Assembly (NCBI GenBank): GCA_040902745.1
Contig: JBBDWR010000013.1
Location: forward strand, 186,001 to 250,000
Length of the DNA stretch: 64,000 nucleotides
Direction: 5' to 3'
DNA from: JBBDWR01 sp040902745
GTDB taxonomy: Bacteria > Actinomycetota > UBA4738 > HRBIN12
Below the pieces are notes generated by a model that was not told the DNA's origin, did not search any database, and saw only the letters and a list, made by a program, of their open reading frames with translations. Shown here in pieces: positions 41,254-50,463 of this stretch (positions are counted from its first letter, which is position 1; the number at the start of each line of letters is the position of its first letter). The position numbers were made by a program, and so were the translations under genes.

Positions 41254-42687
41254 TCACGCGCTCTCGTGCCAGGCGATCTGCACGCGCGTCGGGTCGAAGG
41301 ACTTGCCGCGGCGCTCACGCCGGTGGATCGTGATGCGCTCCACCTGACTTGTGACGAGATCGCGGACGGCCGCGACCGCTTCCGGCTCGCGGTCCTCCCA
41401 CCGCAGGTGAAACTCCTCCGCCGATGCACCGCCGGCGGGCCGGTCGATCCCGACCGCGCGCAGCTCGTCTCGTGTGAACATCTGCGTCAGCCGGCTCACC
41501 GGCGGCTCGGGCGCCGTCTGCAGCGACCGCCCGACGCGCTTGGCGGCCTTCTCCTGTCGCTCGGCGAGCTGCTTGAGGATCGGGGCCGCGTCGGCCGGCC
41601 GCATCGAGCCGTCACCGACCAGGGCGCGGGTGGCCTGAAGGTCCTCCTCGATCTGCCGGAGCTCCGACAGCGCCTCCGGGTCCGGCTTCGAAGGCCCGTC
41701 CTGCGCAACCTCGTCACCCGAGCGCCCCTCGTACCAGTGCCTCAGCGCCTTCAGCAGGACGTGCCGCTCCAGCGGGAACGCCTTGATGCTGATGCGGCCG
41801 CACCCACCCGCGGACGACGTGCAACGGTACGCCGCGCCAGCCCCGGTCATGTTCGATCCGCACTCACCGCACCGAAGTAGACCGCCGAGCGGGTGCCGGC
41901 GACCGGCGGGACGCCCGACCTTGCGCTTCTCATGCGCGAAGCGGGCCTTGACCACCGCGGCCTCCTCGTCCGACAGGATCGGTAGGTAGCCGCGCGCGCC
42001 GAGCAGGTGGTCGCTGAGCAGCAGCCGGCGCATCGTGACGGGGCGCCACCGCGCACCCTTCGACGTCGTGGTACCCATCTTGTTGAGGTCCACGGTGATC
42101 CGGTTCAGCGCCACACCGGCTGCGATCCGCGCCACGACGTCGTGGATGACGCCGGCCTCTTGGGGATCGACCTGGAGCGCGCCGTCCACCCGGCGGTATC
42201 CGTACGGCTCGGACACCCCGCCGGTGTACTCGCCCAGGGCACGGGCGCGTTCCTTGGAACGGCGCACCTTCTCGCTCAGCCGGTCGGAGTAGTAGACGGC
42301 TGCCGAGACACGGTCCTTCCAGTCCTTGCGATCGCGGGCGCGGCTGAGGTTGATGTCGGCCTCGTCGGCGAACACGAACCGGCCGAAGCCCTGGGCGTCG
42401 TACAGGTCGAGCCACCGCTTGCCCTCGATGTCCGACCGGAGCAGCCGCTCGTAGTCGCGGACGAGCACCGCGTCGATGCGGCCCTCCGCTGCGTCCGCGT
42501 ACACGGCCTCGTACCCGGGCCGGGTCTTACGCTTCCATCCGCTGATGCCGGCATCGACGTACTCGGCCACGACGTCCCAGCCCTCCGACTCAGCGCGCTC
42601 GCGACAGTCCGCGAGCTGCACCGGGATCGACGTCTCATCACCACCCTCAGCGCGCGACGTCCTCGTGTAGATCGCTACTCGTGTCAT
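41254..42687 (-). CDS. int: Large serine recombinase, integrase of element 3
   Basis: 477 residues from ATG 42687 with AAGGAG upstream. Resolvase domain with Ser11 (IYTRTSRAEGG), VLVRDYERLLRSD; recombinase domain with GVSEPYGYRR and TSKGARWRPVTMRRLLLS; zinc ribbon CGECG...CGR about 285-315; coiled coil after 340. Similar layout to the element 2 integrase but clearly a different protein. It reads inward from attR. Confidence 0.93.
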   Translation of the reverse strand: MTRVAIYTRTSRAEGGDETSIPVQLADCRERAESEGWDVVAEYVDAGISGWKRKTRPGYEAVYADAAEGRIDAVLVRDYERLLRSDIEGKRWLDLYDAQGFGRFVFADEADINLSRARDRKDWKDRVSAAVYYSDRLSEKVRRSKERARALGEYTGGVSEPYGYRRVDGALQVDPQEAGVIHDVVARIAAGVALNRITVDLNKMGTTTSKGARWRPVTMRRLLLSDHLLGARGYLPILSDEEAAVVKARFAHEKRKVGRPAGRRHPLGGLLRCGECGSNMTGAGAAYRCTSSAGGCGRISIKAFPLERHVLLKALRHWYEGRSGDEVAQDGPSKPDPEALSELRQIEEDLQATRALVGDGSMRPADAAPILKQLAERQEKAAKRVGRSLQTAPEPPVSRLTQMFTRDELRAVGIDRPAGGASAEEFHLRWEDREPEAVAAVRDLVTSQVERITIHRRERRGKSFDPTRVQIAWHESA

Positions 42688-42740
42688 CCTGACTCCTTGT
42701 ATTGGGGCGTCGCGTCCCCTCATGAGACGATCTTATCGCC

Positions 42741-42757
42741 CGCGCGCCGGGGCGCGC
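42741..42757. other. attR core of element 3
   Basis: CGCGCGCCGG-G-GCGCGC, matching 32461-32477 at 16 of 17 positions. The single difference (A/G) shows on which side of that base the crossover fell only once an empty site is known; either version encodes Gly in TadE. Confidence 0.75.
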
Positions 42758-42985
42758 GAGGCCGCCGTCAGTCTGGACGAGCAACGCGTGCGTGCTGCGG
42801 TCGTCGATGCCTCACCAGGCGTGGGGCCGGTCACGATAGATGTCATCCGGAACGGAACGCTCGGCGATCCTGTGCAGGTCCGGGTTCGCGCCGAACGTGT
42901 GATCGGCGCACCGTTGATCTCCTGGTTGTTCCCCTCGTCCGTGGCGCTCACCGCGTCGGCCACGATGCGTCAGGAGGTCCCGTGA
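42758..42985 (+). pseudogene. tadE: tadE part 2 of 2
   Basis: Continues TadE as EAAVSLDEQRVRAAVVDASP, then a beta-strand domain (VTIDVIRNGTLGD, VRVRAERVIGAPL) and the C-terminus SATMRQEVP. 76 codons in frame with part 1. Its stop overlaps the next GTG. Confidence 0.85.
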
Positions 42986-43365
42986 GCGCCCGAACCGACC
43001 CCGAGCGGGGATCCGTCTCGATCGTCGCCGCGGGCATGCTGCTGCTCGTGCTCGTGCTCACCCTCGGCGTGGCGGACGCCGCGCGCGTGCTGGCCTCCGC
43101 GGGGCGAGCTCGGACCGCGGCAGACGCCGCAGCGTTGGCGGCGGCCCAGCAGCTTGCGCTGCCCGATGGAAGGGCACCCTCCGACCTCGCCGGGGAGTAC
43201 GCCGCGCGCAACGATGCGGCACTCGTGTACTGCGCGTGTGAGCAGGGGGCGGTGGACGCAACGGTGCGCGTGCTCGTGGGGGTGGGTCCGCTGTTCCTGT
43301 TCTCCGACGATCGCTCGGTGGGTCGGTCGGCGCGGGCGGAGGTCGTCCTCCCGGCGGATCCGTAG
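42982..43365 (+). CDS. TadE-like (Rv3654c family) pilus-locus protein
   Basis: 127 residues from GTG 42982. RGSVSIVAAGMLLLVLVLTLG is the conserved N-terminal membrane helix of TadG/Rv3654c proteins; the remainder (GRARTAADAAALAAAQQLAL) is the putative-pilus-locus pattern. Last gene of the tad operon. Confidence 0.82.
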   Translation: MSARTDPERGSVSIVAAGMLLLVLVLTLGVADAARVLASAGRARTAADAAALAAAQQLALPDGRAPSDLAGEYAARNDAALVYCACEQGAVDATVRVLVGVGPLFLFSDDRSVGRSARAEVVLPADP

Positions 43366-43448
43366 GCGCCGGGAGGGTGATGGAGATGCCTCCCAAGGGT
43401 CTGGAAGACCTGGGTCGGATGGCCGACGCGTTCGTCGGGGTGGGCGCG

Positions 43449-43454
43449 TACAAT
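43449..43454 (+). promoter_or_regulatory. -10 box of DUF5318 gene
   Basis: TACAAT, 10 nt before the ATG at 43465; no RBS. Confidence 0.5.
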
Positions 43455-43464
43455 CGCTCCCACG

Positions 43465-43866
43465 ATGGCCAAGGGCAAAGCCACCCCGAGCGGCCCGGCG
43501 ACGCGCAAGCGCAAGCTTGGCGTCGTCGACTACACGCTGGCGAAGCGCGCCTTGCTGCGCGACGTCCGGCTCGGCCTGTTGTCGGTCACCGACCTCACCG
43601 ACGCCCACCCCGAGTTGATCCGAGCCGCCAAGCACGTCGGCGAGCCCACTCGCCACGACTGCCCGGTCTGCGGCAAGGAGAAGCTCGTGCTGCTCGCCTA
43701 CGTCTACGGAGACGACCTCAAACACAACAACGGGCGGGTCTGGAAGCTCGAGACCGCGCTACGGATCGCGGCGGCCCATCAGGGTTCCAGCTGCTACGTC
43801 GTCGAGGTGTGCCGTGGCTGCCGCTGGAACCACCTGTCCGAAGCCTTCACAGCGACTGCCGGCTGA
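43465..43866 (+). CDS. DUF5318 zinc-binding protein
   Basis: 133 residues. DAHPELIRAAKHVGEPTRHDCPVCGKEKLVLLAYVYGDDLK and CYVVEVCRGCRWNHL are signatures of DUF5318, a conserved actinobacterial family with two Cys pairs (CPVC and CRGC). It commonly sits beside ponA-type genes, as here. Function unknown. Confidence 0.85.
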   Translation: MAKGKATPSGPATRKRKLGVVDYTLAKRALLRDVRLGLLSVTDLTDAHPELIRAAKHVGEPTRHDCPVCGKEKLVLLAYVYGDDLKHNNGRVWKLETALRIAAAHQGSSCYVVEVCRGCRWNHLSEAFTATAG

Positions 43867-43947
43867 CCTGCTTTTGCAAGCCCACCGTCACCGGATCACC
43901 ACACAGGGCTCTCGCGCGGGATGATCCGAGTCCTCGCAGGTCGCCGG

Positions 43948-43953
43948 TAAGAT
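43948..43953 (+). promoter_or_regulatory. -10 box of PBP gene, leaderless
   Basis: TAAGAT ends 6 nt before GTG 43960; no RBS. Confidence 0.55.
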
Positions 43954-43959
43954 AGGCGT

Positions 43960-46230
43960 GTGGCCGTACAGACCTCCCCTCCCCGAAATCCCGCACCGCG
44001 ACGGGGCAAGCACGCAGCATCACGCAAGACGCGACGCAAGACCAGAGCGCGCGGCAGGCGTGGGTTCTTCCGCCGCTACTGGTGGGTGTTCGTCGCTGTG
44101 CCCCTCTCCGGGATCCTCGCCTTGTTCGGGGCGCTCTGGTTCGCCTACAGCCAGATCGAACTGCCGGAGGCGGCGCCTCCCCTGCAGACCTCGTACGTCT
44201 ACGACGAGGCCGGCGACCTGATCACCACGCTGCACGAGGAACAGGACCGTACGATCATCCCGCTCAAGCAGATGCCCCAGTCGCTGCGCGAGGCCGTGGT
44301 GGCGACCGAGGACCAGGATTTCTACTCCCACTCCGGGTTCGACCCGATCGGCATCGCACGTGCCGCCTGGAAGGACATCGTGTTGCGTGAGGCGGTCCAG
44401 GGTGGCTCGACGATCACTCAGCAGCTCGTGAAGAACGTATACGCGGGCACCACGGTCGAGAAGGCCAACGGGCAGACCGTCTATCGCATCCCCGACCGTA
44501 CGCCCGAGCAGAAGGTCCGCGAGGTGCTGCTCGCGATCAAGCTCGAGCAGGAGATGGGCAAGGACGAGATCCTCGCCACCTACCTCAACACGATCTACTT
44601 CGGCGACGGCGCGTACGGCGTGGAGGCGGCGGCCCAGACGTATTGGGACAAGCCCGCCGAGGAGTTGTCCTCGCTCCAGTCGATCCAGCTCGCCGGGATG
44701 ATCGCGAGTCCCGAGCGGTTCGATCCGCGCGAAAGCGTCAAGGAGGCGGCCGCCCGGCGGGACTACGTGATCGGCCGCATGGTCTCCGAGGGTTACCTCA
44801 CGCAGGCCGAGGCCTCGAAGCTGCGGACGAAGAAGCTCACGACCGCGAAAGCCTCCAAGCAGCCGGCCTACCCGCAGCCGTGGTTCATCGACTACGTCAA
44901 GCGCTACCTGACCAACGATGCGGGGTTCAGCGGGCAGGAACTGTACGGCGGGGGATATCAGATCACGACGACGTTGGACCGCGACATGCAGACCGCCGCG
45001 GCGGACGCGATCGAGAGCAACCTTCCGAGCGACAAGGATCCGCAGGCGGCCCTGGTTGCGATCGAGCCATCGACCGGCGAGGTCCGCGCGTTCGTCGGCG
45101 GACGCAGCTACAAGGAGTTCCAGTTGGGGCCCGCGCCGGGCCTCGGCGGGTTCGGTCGATCGCCCGGTTCGACGTTCAAGGCCGTAGTGCTCGCCTCGGC
45201 ACTCGACAACCGCATCTCGCTGAACTCCTCATGGAATGGTCCTTCGACGATCAACATCCCCGACGAGGCGTGTTACACCGACGGTGGGCCCTGGCAGCCC
45301 TCCAACGCCGGAGACAGCACCGCCGGCACGATGTCGCTAGCGAGCGCGACCAAGTACTCGGTGAATACGATCTTCGCCCAGGTCGGCCTCGAGGTCGGCC
45401 TCGACAAGGTCGCCGATATGGCACGAGCGCTCGGGATCCGCGACTCCAAGGTCGGGGAGCAGTGTGCGCTCAGCCTCGGCGCCGTCGAGGTCACCCCGAT
45501 GGAGATGACAAGCGTGTACGCGACGTTCGCGGGCCGTGGCGTGTACCGAGCGCCGTCCCCGATCATCGAGGTCCGAGACCCCGCGGGCAAGGTGCTCTGG
45601 GGCGGCAAGAAGCAGCCCGAGACGCGGCGCCGGCTCGCGGGCGAGCGGGTGCTGTCGGCCAACGACGCGGCGCTCGTGTCCTACGCGCTGCAGGGCGTCG
45701 TCGAGGACGGCACCGGCACGGCGGCCGCGCTCTTCGATCGGCCCGTCGCCGGCAAGACCGGCACCGCACAGGGCTACAAGGACGCCTGGTTCTGCGGCTA
45801 CACGCCGCAGCTGGCGACGTGTGTGTGGGTGGGCTACCCGGAGACGGAGAAGCCGCTCTACAACATCGAGGGCTACTCCGAGGTCTACGGCGGCACGATC
45901 CCCGCCAACATCTGGCGCGAATTTATGGTCGAGGCTCTCGAAGGTGCTCCGGTCCGAGAGTTCCCGGAGCCGGACTTCGGCGGGTACGGCAGCCCCGACA
46001 CCTCGATCCCGACCACCGAACCGACGCAAGAGCCCAACGAGGAGCCGACGGACGAGCCCACCGAGGAGCCGACGGACGAGCCCACGGACGAGCCCACCGA
46101 GGAACCGACGGACGAGCCAACCGAGGAGCCGACGGACGAGCCGCGACTGGCACCTGAGCGTCGCCGGGCGCGGTGGGCGAACGACCCCGCGCGCGGGTTC
46201 CGCGGATCCGGCGGTGCGAAGGCCTTCTAG
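43960..46230 (+). CDS. Class A penicillin-binding protein (transglycosylase/transpeptidase)
   Basis: 756 residues from GTG 43960. A basic N-terminal tail, one membrane helix (about 43-63), GT51 domain with ATEDQDFYSHSGFDP (Glu117) and GGSTITQQLVKN, then the transpeptidase with SPGSTFK (Ser404), KYSVNT and KTGTAQ near 602. The C-terminus holds acidic Pro repeats (EPTDEPTEEP, 46016-46145) made of near-identical 24-bp units, prone to length change. Builds and cross-links peptidoglycan at the outer membrane face. Confidence 0.92.
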   Translation: MAVQTSPPRNPAPRRGKHAASRKTRRKTRARGRRGFFRRYWWVFVAVPLSGILALFGALWFAYSQIELPEAAPPLQTSYVYDEAGDLITTLHEEQDRTIIPLKQMPQSLREAVVATEDQDFYSHSGFDPIGIARAAWKDIVLREAVQGGSTITQQLVKNVYAGTTVEKANGQTVYRIPDRTPEQKVREVLLAIKLEQEMGKDEILATYLNTIYFGDGAYGVEAAAQTYWDKPAEELSSLQSIQLAGMIASPERFDPRESVKEAAARRDYVIGRMVSEGYLTQAEASKLRTKKLTTAKASKQPAYPQPWFIDYVKRYLTNDAGFSGQELYGGGYQITTTLDRDMQTAAADAIESNLPSDKDPQAALVAIEPSTGEVRAFVGGRSYKEFQLGPAPGLGGFGRSPGSTFKAVVLASALDNRISLNSSWNGPSTINIPDEACYTDGGPWQPSNAGDSTAGTMSLASATKYSVNTIFAQVGLEVGLDKVADMARALGIRDSKVGEQCALSLGAVEVTPMEMTSVYATFAGRGVYRAPSPIIEVRDPAGKVLWGGKKQPETRRRLAGERVLSANDAALVSYALQGVVEDGTGTAAALFDRPVAGKTGTAQGYKDAWFCGYTPQLATCVWVGYPETEKPLYNIEGYSEVYGGTIPANIWREFMVEALEGAPVREFPEPDFGGYGSPDTSIPTTEPTQEPNEEPTDEPTEEPTDEPTDEPTEEPTDEPTEEPTDEPRLAPERRRARWANDPARGFRGSGGAKAF

Positions 46231-46257
46231 CAGGTCATCGCCGAGCGCGCCTCGGCG

Positions 46258-48408
46258 CTAGACGGCCATCTCGCGCGAGGCGCTGTGCGAGTCCAGCGGC
46301 AACGTCGCGAGGATCGTCGTTCCCTTTCCGGGGGTGGAGTGCACCATGAACGTCCCGTTGGCCAGCTCCACACGTTCGCGCATCGATGCCAGCCCGACGC
46401 GTCCCTCGCGCAGGTAGTCGCGAGCCTTCGCGGCGTCGAATCCGACCCCGTCGTCCACGACCTCGAGCCGGAGCTGGCCGCCGTCGGCTTCGATCGCGAC
46501 GGTGAGCTTGGTCGCCTGCGAGTGTTTCCCCGCGTTCGAAAGCGCTTCCTGCACGATCCGGTAGGCGAGGGTCTCCAGGTCGGTCGGCACCTCGGTTTGG
46601 ACCTCGCCGCTGAACTCCGTCTCGACGTCCTGGTCGGTTCCGAACTTCAACAGCGTCTCGCGGATCGCCGGAACGAGTCCGCGTTCCTCCAGCAGCGGTG
46701 GTCGCAGTCCCGACATCAGTCGGCGGAGGTTGTCGGCCTCCTCGGAGAGTTCCTTGCGGATCTTGCCGAGGATGTCGAGACCGTCATCGAATTCCCCGGC
46801 CTTGATCATCAGCAGGGCGGCTTCGAGTGAGAGCGAAGCGGCGGACACGCCCTGGACGGGTCCGTCGTGCAGGTCGCGCGCGATCCGATTGCGCTCGGAC
46901 TCGATCGCCGTGTTGGTCCGTCGCATGATCCGCGTGCGGTCCTCGTCGCGGTCCTGGAGGAACTGGAACAGGGAGCGGATCGTCTGGTCGGCGACCCGGG
47001 CGGCGGTGACGTCGCGGACCAGCAGCAGCCGGACGGGCGGGGTGCTCGGGATCTCCGAGACGCGCGCTTCGAGGTACAGCGGCTGACCTTCGCGCTGGAG
47101 CATGCCCTGACCGGTCACGAGCAGCTTCGTGAAGGACTCGTCGGCGCCGTCCACGCCAGAAGCGACACCGCTCCAGGACTGCCCTTCGATCACCTGGCGC
47201 GGCAGCTTGACCATGCGGCAGAAGGAGTCGTTGCAGCGCATCACGACGTCGTGTTCGTCGAGCTCGACGATGCCGTCCACGGCCGCCTCGAACACCAGCC
47301 GCAGATGCTCCTCGGACGTGCGCAGTGTGTCGTTGGCCTCGCGCAGGCGCTCCAAGGCGAGGTCGGTCGCGGCGAGCGCGGCATCCTTCTGCTGAAGCGC
47401 ACGCGACGCGTCTCGTCGGGCCCGGGTGCTACGGACCTGGTTGACGAGGATCCGCAGCGCGATCCCGGCCGCGAGCAGACCGATCAGCAGCCGGGTCTGC
47501 GTCGCATCGATCCGGTTGTCGAGCGCGGCAACCGTGACGGAGGCGAGCGCGGCGCACGCGGCCGCCACCGCGATCGACGTCAGCAGTGGCCGTCCCCACC
47601 GGACCGACATGCCGGTGGCGGGCTTGCCTCGCTCGGGCAAGAACGCGACCAGTCCGGCCAGCACGAGGCCGCCGATCGCGAAGGCCATGGGAACGCCTGC
47701 TTCGCTCGCCTCATGGAGGCCGTGCACCCAGCGGTCGCCCAGGGCGAGGGTTGCGGCCGACAACAGCGTGAAGACGATCGCCATGCCCACGTGCGCCGGG
47801 CTCGGGAACCACAACGCGAGTGCCCCGTAGCTCGTGAACGCCGCTGCGGCCGACAGCGAGAACACGAAGGTCGACAGGATCGTGACGGTGTCCGCTCCGG
47901 CGGGGAGCAGGGAGAGATACGCGGTGACGGCGATCGCCGCGGTGATCAGGGCGATGTCGGTCGCGATCTCGCGTCTGTCCTCGCGTTCGAAGTGCGCGCG
48001 GAACTCCACTCGCAGCGGGAACAAGAAGAGCACCGCGATCACCAGGAACCCGGCGTCGAGCAGACTCGGTTCGTACATCAGATCGCTGGAGCCCGATTCG
48101 ATCACGAAGAACACGGCTCCGGCCACCGCGACGGAGAAGGTCGCGAGGGCGAGGGTGCCGGCCGCTTGCCACTGTCCCTCGCGGCCTCGGCTGCGGGCGA
48201 TCACGGCGGTCGCGACGAGCCCGCACACAACCGCAAGGGCATCCCACGTGAGCGCGCGTGCTCGCGGGGTCACCGGGACGAGCAGAGGGACGATCAGCAG
48301 TGCGCCCACTGCGAGCGTGAGCGCGACCGCCGCCGGGAAGGCGCGAGGGCGTGGGGCTACGACAGACATCTGCACGTTCGATGATGTGCCGTCGAAGGCA
48401 TCCATCAC
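46258..48408 (-). CDS. LuxR-type two-component sensor kinase with membrane and PAS domains
   Basis: 716 residues. Residues 20-330 carry about nine membrane helices; a PAS domain follows (EEHLRLVFEAAVDGIVELDE). HisKA_3 has the phospho-His in ARDLHDGPVQGVSAASLSLE, and the HATPase shows EALSNAGKHSQA and VVDDGVGFD. The frame opens at 48408; an ATG 13 codons in (MSVVAPRPRA) is an alternative start. Cotranscribed after the response regulator gene. Signal unknown. Confidence 0.88.
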   Translation of the reverse strand: MMDAFDGTSSNVQMSVVAPRPRAFPAAVALTLAVGALLIVPLLVPVTPRARALTWDALAVVCGLVATAVIARSRGREGQWQAAGTLALATFSVAVAGAVFFVIESGSSDLMYEPSLLDAGFLVIAVLFLFPLRVEFRAHFEREDRREIATDIALITAAIAVTAYLSLLPAGADTVTILSTFVFSLSAAAAFTSYGALALWFPSPAHVGMAIVFTLLSAATLALGDRWVHGLHEASEAGVPMAFAIGGLVLAGLVAFLPERGKPATGMSVRWGRPLLTSIAVAAACAALASVTVAALDNRIDATQTRLLIGLLAAGIALRILVNQVRSTRARRDASRALQQKDAALAATDLALERLREANDTLRTSEEHLRLVFEAAVDGIVELDEHDVVMRCNDSFCRMVKLPRQVIEGQSWSGVASGVDGADESFTKLLVTGQGMLQREGQPLYLEARVSEIPSTPPVRLLLVRDVTAARVADQTIRSLFQFLQDRDEDRTRIMRRTNTAIESERNRIARDLHDGPVQGVSAASLSLEAALLMIKAGEFDDGLDILGKIRKELSEEADNLRRLMSGLRPPLLEERGLVPAIRETLLKFGTDQDVETEFSGEVQTEVPTDLETLAYRIVQEALSNAGKHSQATKLTVAIEADGGQLRLEVVDDGVGFDAAKARDYLREGRVGLASMRERVELANGTFMVHSTPGKGTTILATLPLDSHSASREMAV

Positions 48409-48493
48409 ATCACCTGTCCGGGCCGTCCGGGGGCTGGTTCGGGCTAGGCCGAACGCACCACCCGGGCGAGCTCGCCGCTCGTCCGATCCTCGT

Positions 48494-49132
48494 TTACTCG
48501 ATCAGGCGACGTCGAAGCGCTTCGGCCACGGCCGCGGTGCGGTCGGACGCCCCGAGCTTTTCGAAGATGTGCTCGAGGTGCGTCTTGACCGTGTCGGGCG
48601 AGATGTAGAGCCGCTCGGCGATGTCCCGGTTCGTGTGTCCGAAAGCGAGCAGCTGCAGGACCTCGATCTCCCGCGCGGTGAGGGTCTCGGCGCGTCGGTC
48701 GCGTTCCTTCGCCTGCGAGAGCTCCTCAGCCAAGGCCACCACGAGTTGTGGGTCGATCACCATGTTGCCGCCTGCGACCAGACGCACCGTTTGGATCAGA
48801 TGCTCTGCGTCGCGCGCCTTCAGTACGTAGCCCCGCGCGCCGGAGCGCACGGCCTCGACCACGAACTGTCGGTCGTCGTAAGCGGTGAGCATGATGACGC
48901 CGACCGAAGGGAACTTCTCCCGGATAACCCGCGCGGCCTCGAGGCCGTCCATCTCGGGCATACGGATGTCGACGAGCGCGATGTCGGGAGTGCTCTCCTC
49001 GATCAGCGTGAGGAGTTCCTTCCCGTTCGCCGCTTCGCCCACGACCTCGATCCCGTCCGCCAGCTCCAAGTACCTACGGAGTCCCTGGCGTACGAGGGAG
49101 TGGTCGTCTGCGATGGCTACCTTGATCGTCAC
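48494..49132 (-). CDS. LuxR/NarL-family response regulator
   Basis: 212 residues from GTG 49132 with GGGAGGG upstream. Receiver domain: acidic pair Asp9-Asp10, phospho-acceptor Asp55 (IALVDIRMPEMDG), Lys in YVLKARDAE. HTH: LTAREIEVLQLLAFGHTNRD and ISPDTVKTHLEHIFEKLGAS. Partner of the kinase 85 bp downstream. Confidence 0.92.
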   Translation of the reverse strand: MTIKVAIADDHSLVRQGLRRYLELADGIEVVGEAANGKELLTLIEESTPDIALVDIRMPEMDGLEAARVIREKFPSVGVIMLTAYDDRQFVVEAVRSGARGYVLKARDAEHLIQTVRLVAGGNMVIDPQLVVALAEELSQAKERDRRAETLTAREIEVLQLLAFGHTNRDIAERLYISPDTVKTHLEHIFEKLGASDRTAAVAEALRRRLIE

Positions 49133-49196
49133 CCGTCCCTCCCTGGTCGGCCCCCGGTGGGGGTGCTCTCCAATCCTAAATGGTCGGCACCCCGGG

Positions 49197-50463
49197 TCAG
49201 AAGATGTAGTACCAGTTCACGAAAAGCAAGGTCAGGGCTCCGAGGCCCGCCGCCGAGACCGCCACGAGACCCGTTCTCGGGATCCAGGAGCGCTCGATCG
49301 CCTCCGCCTCGACCCAGAAGAAGGGGAACAGAACGAGCACGAATCGGGGGATCGACATAAGCGGGCGCGGCTCGAACGTATAGGTCAGGGGCACGAGCAG
49401 GCCCAACCACATGTAGACGACGTAGGACGGTCGGAGGACAAAGACGGCCCACACCGCGGCCGCGACGACCGGCGCGACGAGCAGCCAATCGACCAAGTGG
49501 TATCCGCCCGGAAAGGTCCCGAACCAACTGAACGCCTCGCGGGTTCCTTCGGCCAGGGCCGTGATGGGTATGACCGCGGTCCGCTGCCAGGTCGTCTGCA
49601 CGGTGAGGGGCTCCAGCCAGTCCCCGGTGCGTGACGCCCAGTACGCGAAGTAGGCGAGGGTTCCCGCGGCCGGCGCCACCGCTCCCGCGAGCCGGGGTGC
49701 GAGCCGGCCGCCGTCGGTGCGCCAGCGGTGGACGGCCTCGATCACGAGGGCGGGAACGAGCAGCAGGCCGACGTTGCGGGTGAGGGCCGCCGCCGCCCCC
49801 GCGAGGCCCGCGACCCACCAGCGCTCCCGGCGCGCTCCCCAGAACGCGAGCAACGCGAACAAGAGGAACGGCGCCTCGCTGTACGGCGCGACGAGGAAGA
49901 ATGCCGTCGGGAACACCGCGAGCAGCACCACGCTGTTCCTCGCAGCGCGCTCTCCCCGTTCGGAGACGGTCAGGAAATACAGGGCGATCAGTGCACCCAG
50001 CAGCGCGGCCGACCCGAGGATCGTGGCGGAGGCGAAGGGGCGCCCCCCCGAGAGCCACCGATCCGGCGCGGATCAGCAACGGCCACCCCGGGAAGAACGC
50101 CGCGCTCCCGTCGTCGATGTGATAACCGCCGTCGGCGATCCGAAGGAACCACAACCCGTCGAAGCGTTCCCACGCGGTGAAGAGGTTGTGCAGTCCCGAG
50201 GTGGTGGCGTGCGCCGCCCAGCCGTCGACGCCGACCGGTCCGGGGATCTGCAGGCTCGCCGCTTCCGGGATCCGTGTGGCGTCGGGGAGCAGCGCGATGC
50301 CGACGAGCGCGAGCACCGACAGCCCGACCTTCAGCGTGACGAAGACCTTCACGCAGTAGACGACCCCGGCGCGGATCCGCCGTCGCTCTGTCTGTCCAGC
50401 CGCGTCCGCGGTGTCGGCGGGGAACGCCCCGTCCGCGTCGACGGTCGTGCCGGGCGAGCTCAT
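49197..50463 (-). pseudogene. PIG-V-like mannosyltransferase with a frameshift at a C7 run
   Basis: N-terminal part in one frame (from 50463: FDGLWFLRIADGGYHIDDGS and FFPGWPLLIRAGSVALGGAP), C-terminal part in another (VVLLAVFPTAFFLVAPYSEA, ALTRNVGLLLVPALVIEA) to 49197. The switch is at seven C residues, 50043-50049, so a sequencing error or a slippage mutation are equally likely. The whole would be a multi-helix GT-C enzyme using polyprenyl-phosphate mannose. Start overlaps the upstream gene's end. Confidence 0.7.

Larger units (their letters stand above)
32461..42757. mobile_element. Element 3: serine-integrase element with restriction-modification cargo in tadE, 10.3 kb
   Basis: CGCGCGCCGG-A-GCGCGC at 32461-32477 and CGCGCGCCGG-G-GCGCGC at 42741-42757 are the att core repeats (16 of 17 bases equal). 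The serine recombinase (41254-42687) starts 54 nt inside attR. Contents: unknown leftward gene, HTH protein, RepA-like ATPase, repeat arrays, small-terminase-like gene with four small genes, DUF262-HNH nuclease, EcoRI-type methyltransferase, PIN protein, recombinase. No structural phage genes beyond the terminase-like one are present. Confidence 0.82.

Noticed and set aside
19644..42757. tRNA genes as integration sites
   Set aside because: No cloverleaf or T-loop pattern at either att core; both cores lie in tad coding sequence.
7336..43365. Assembly chimera as the cause of the split pilus genes
   Set aside because: A target duplication, terminal inverted repeats and matched att cores sit exactly at the breaks and the reading frames rejoin perfectly; a chimera would not do this three times.
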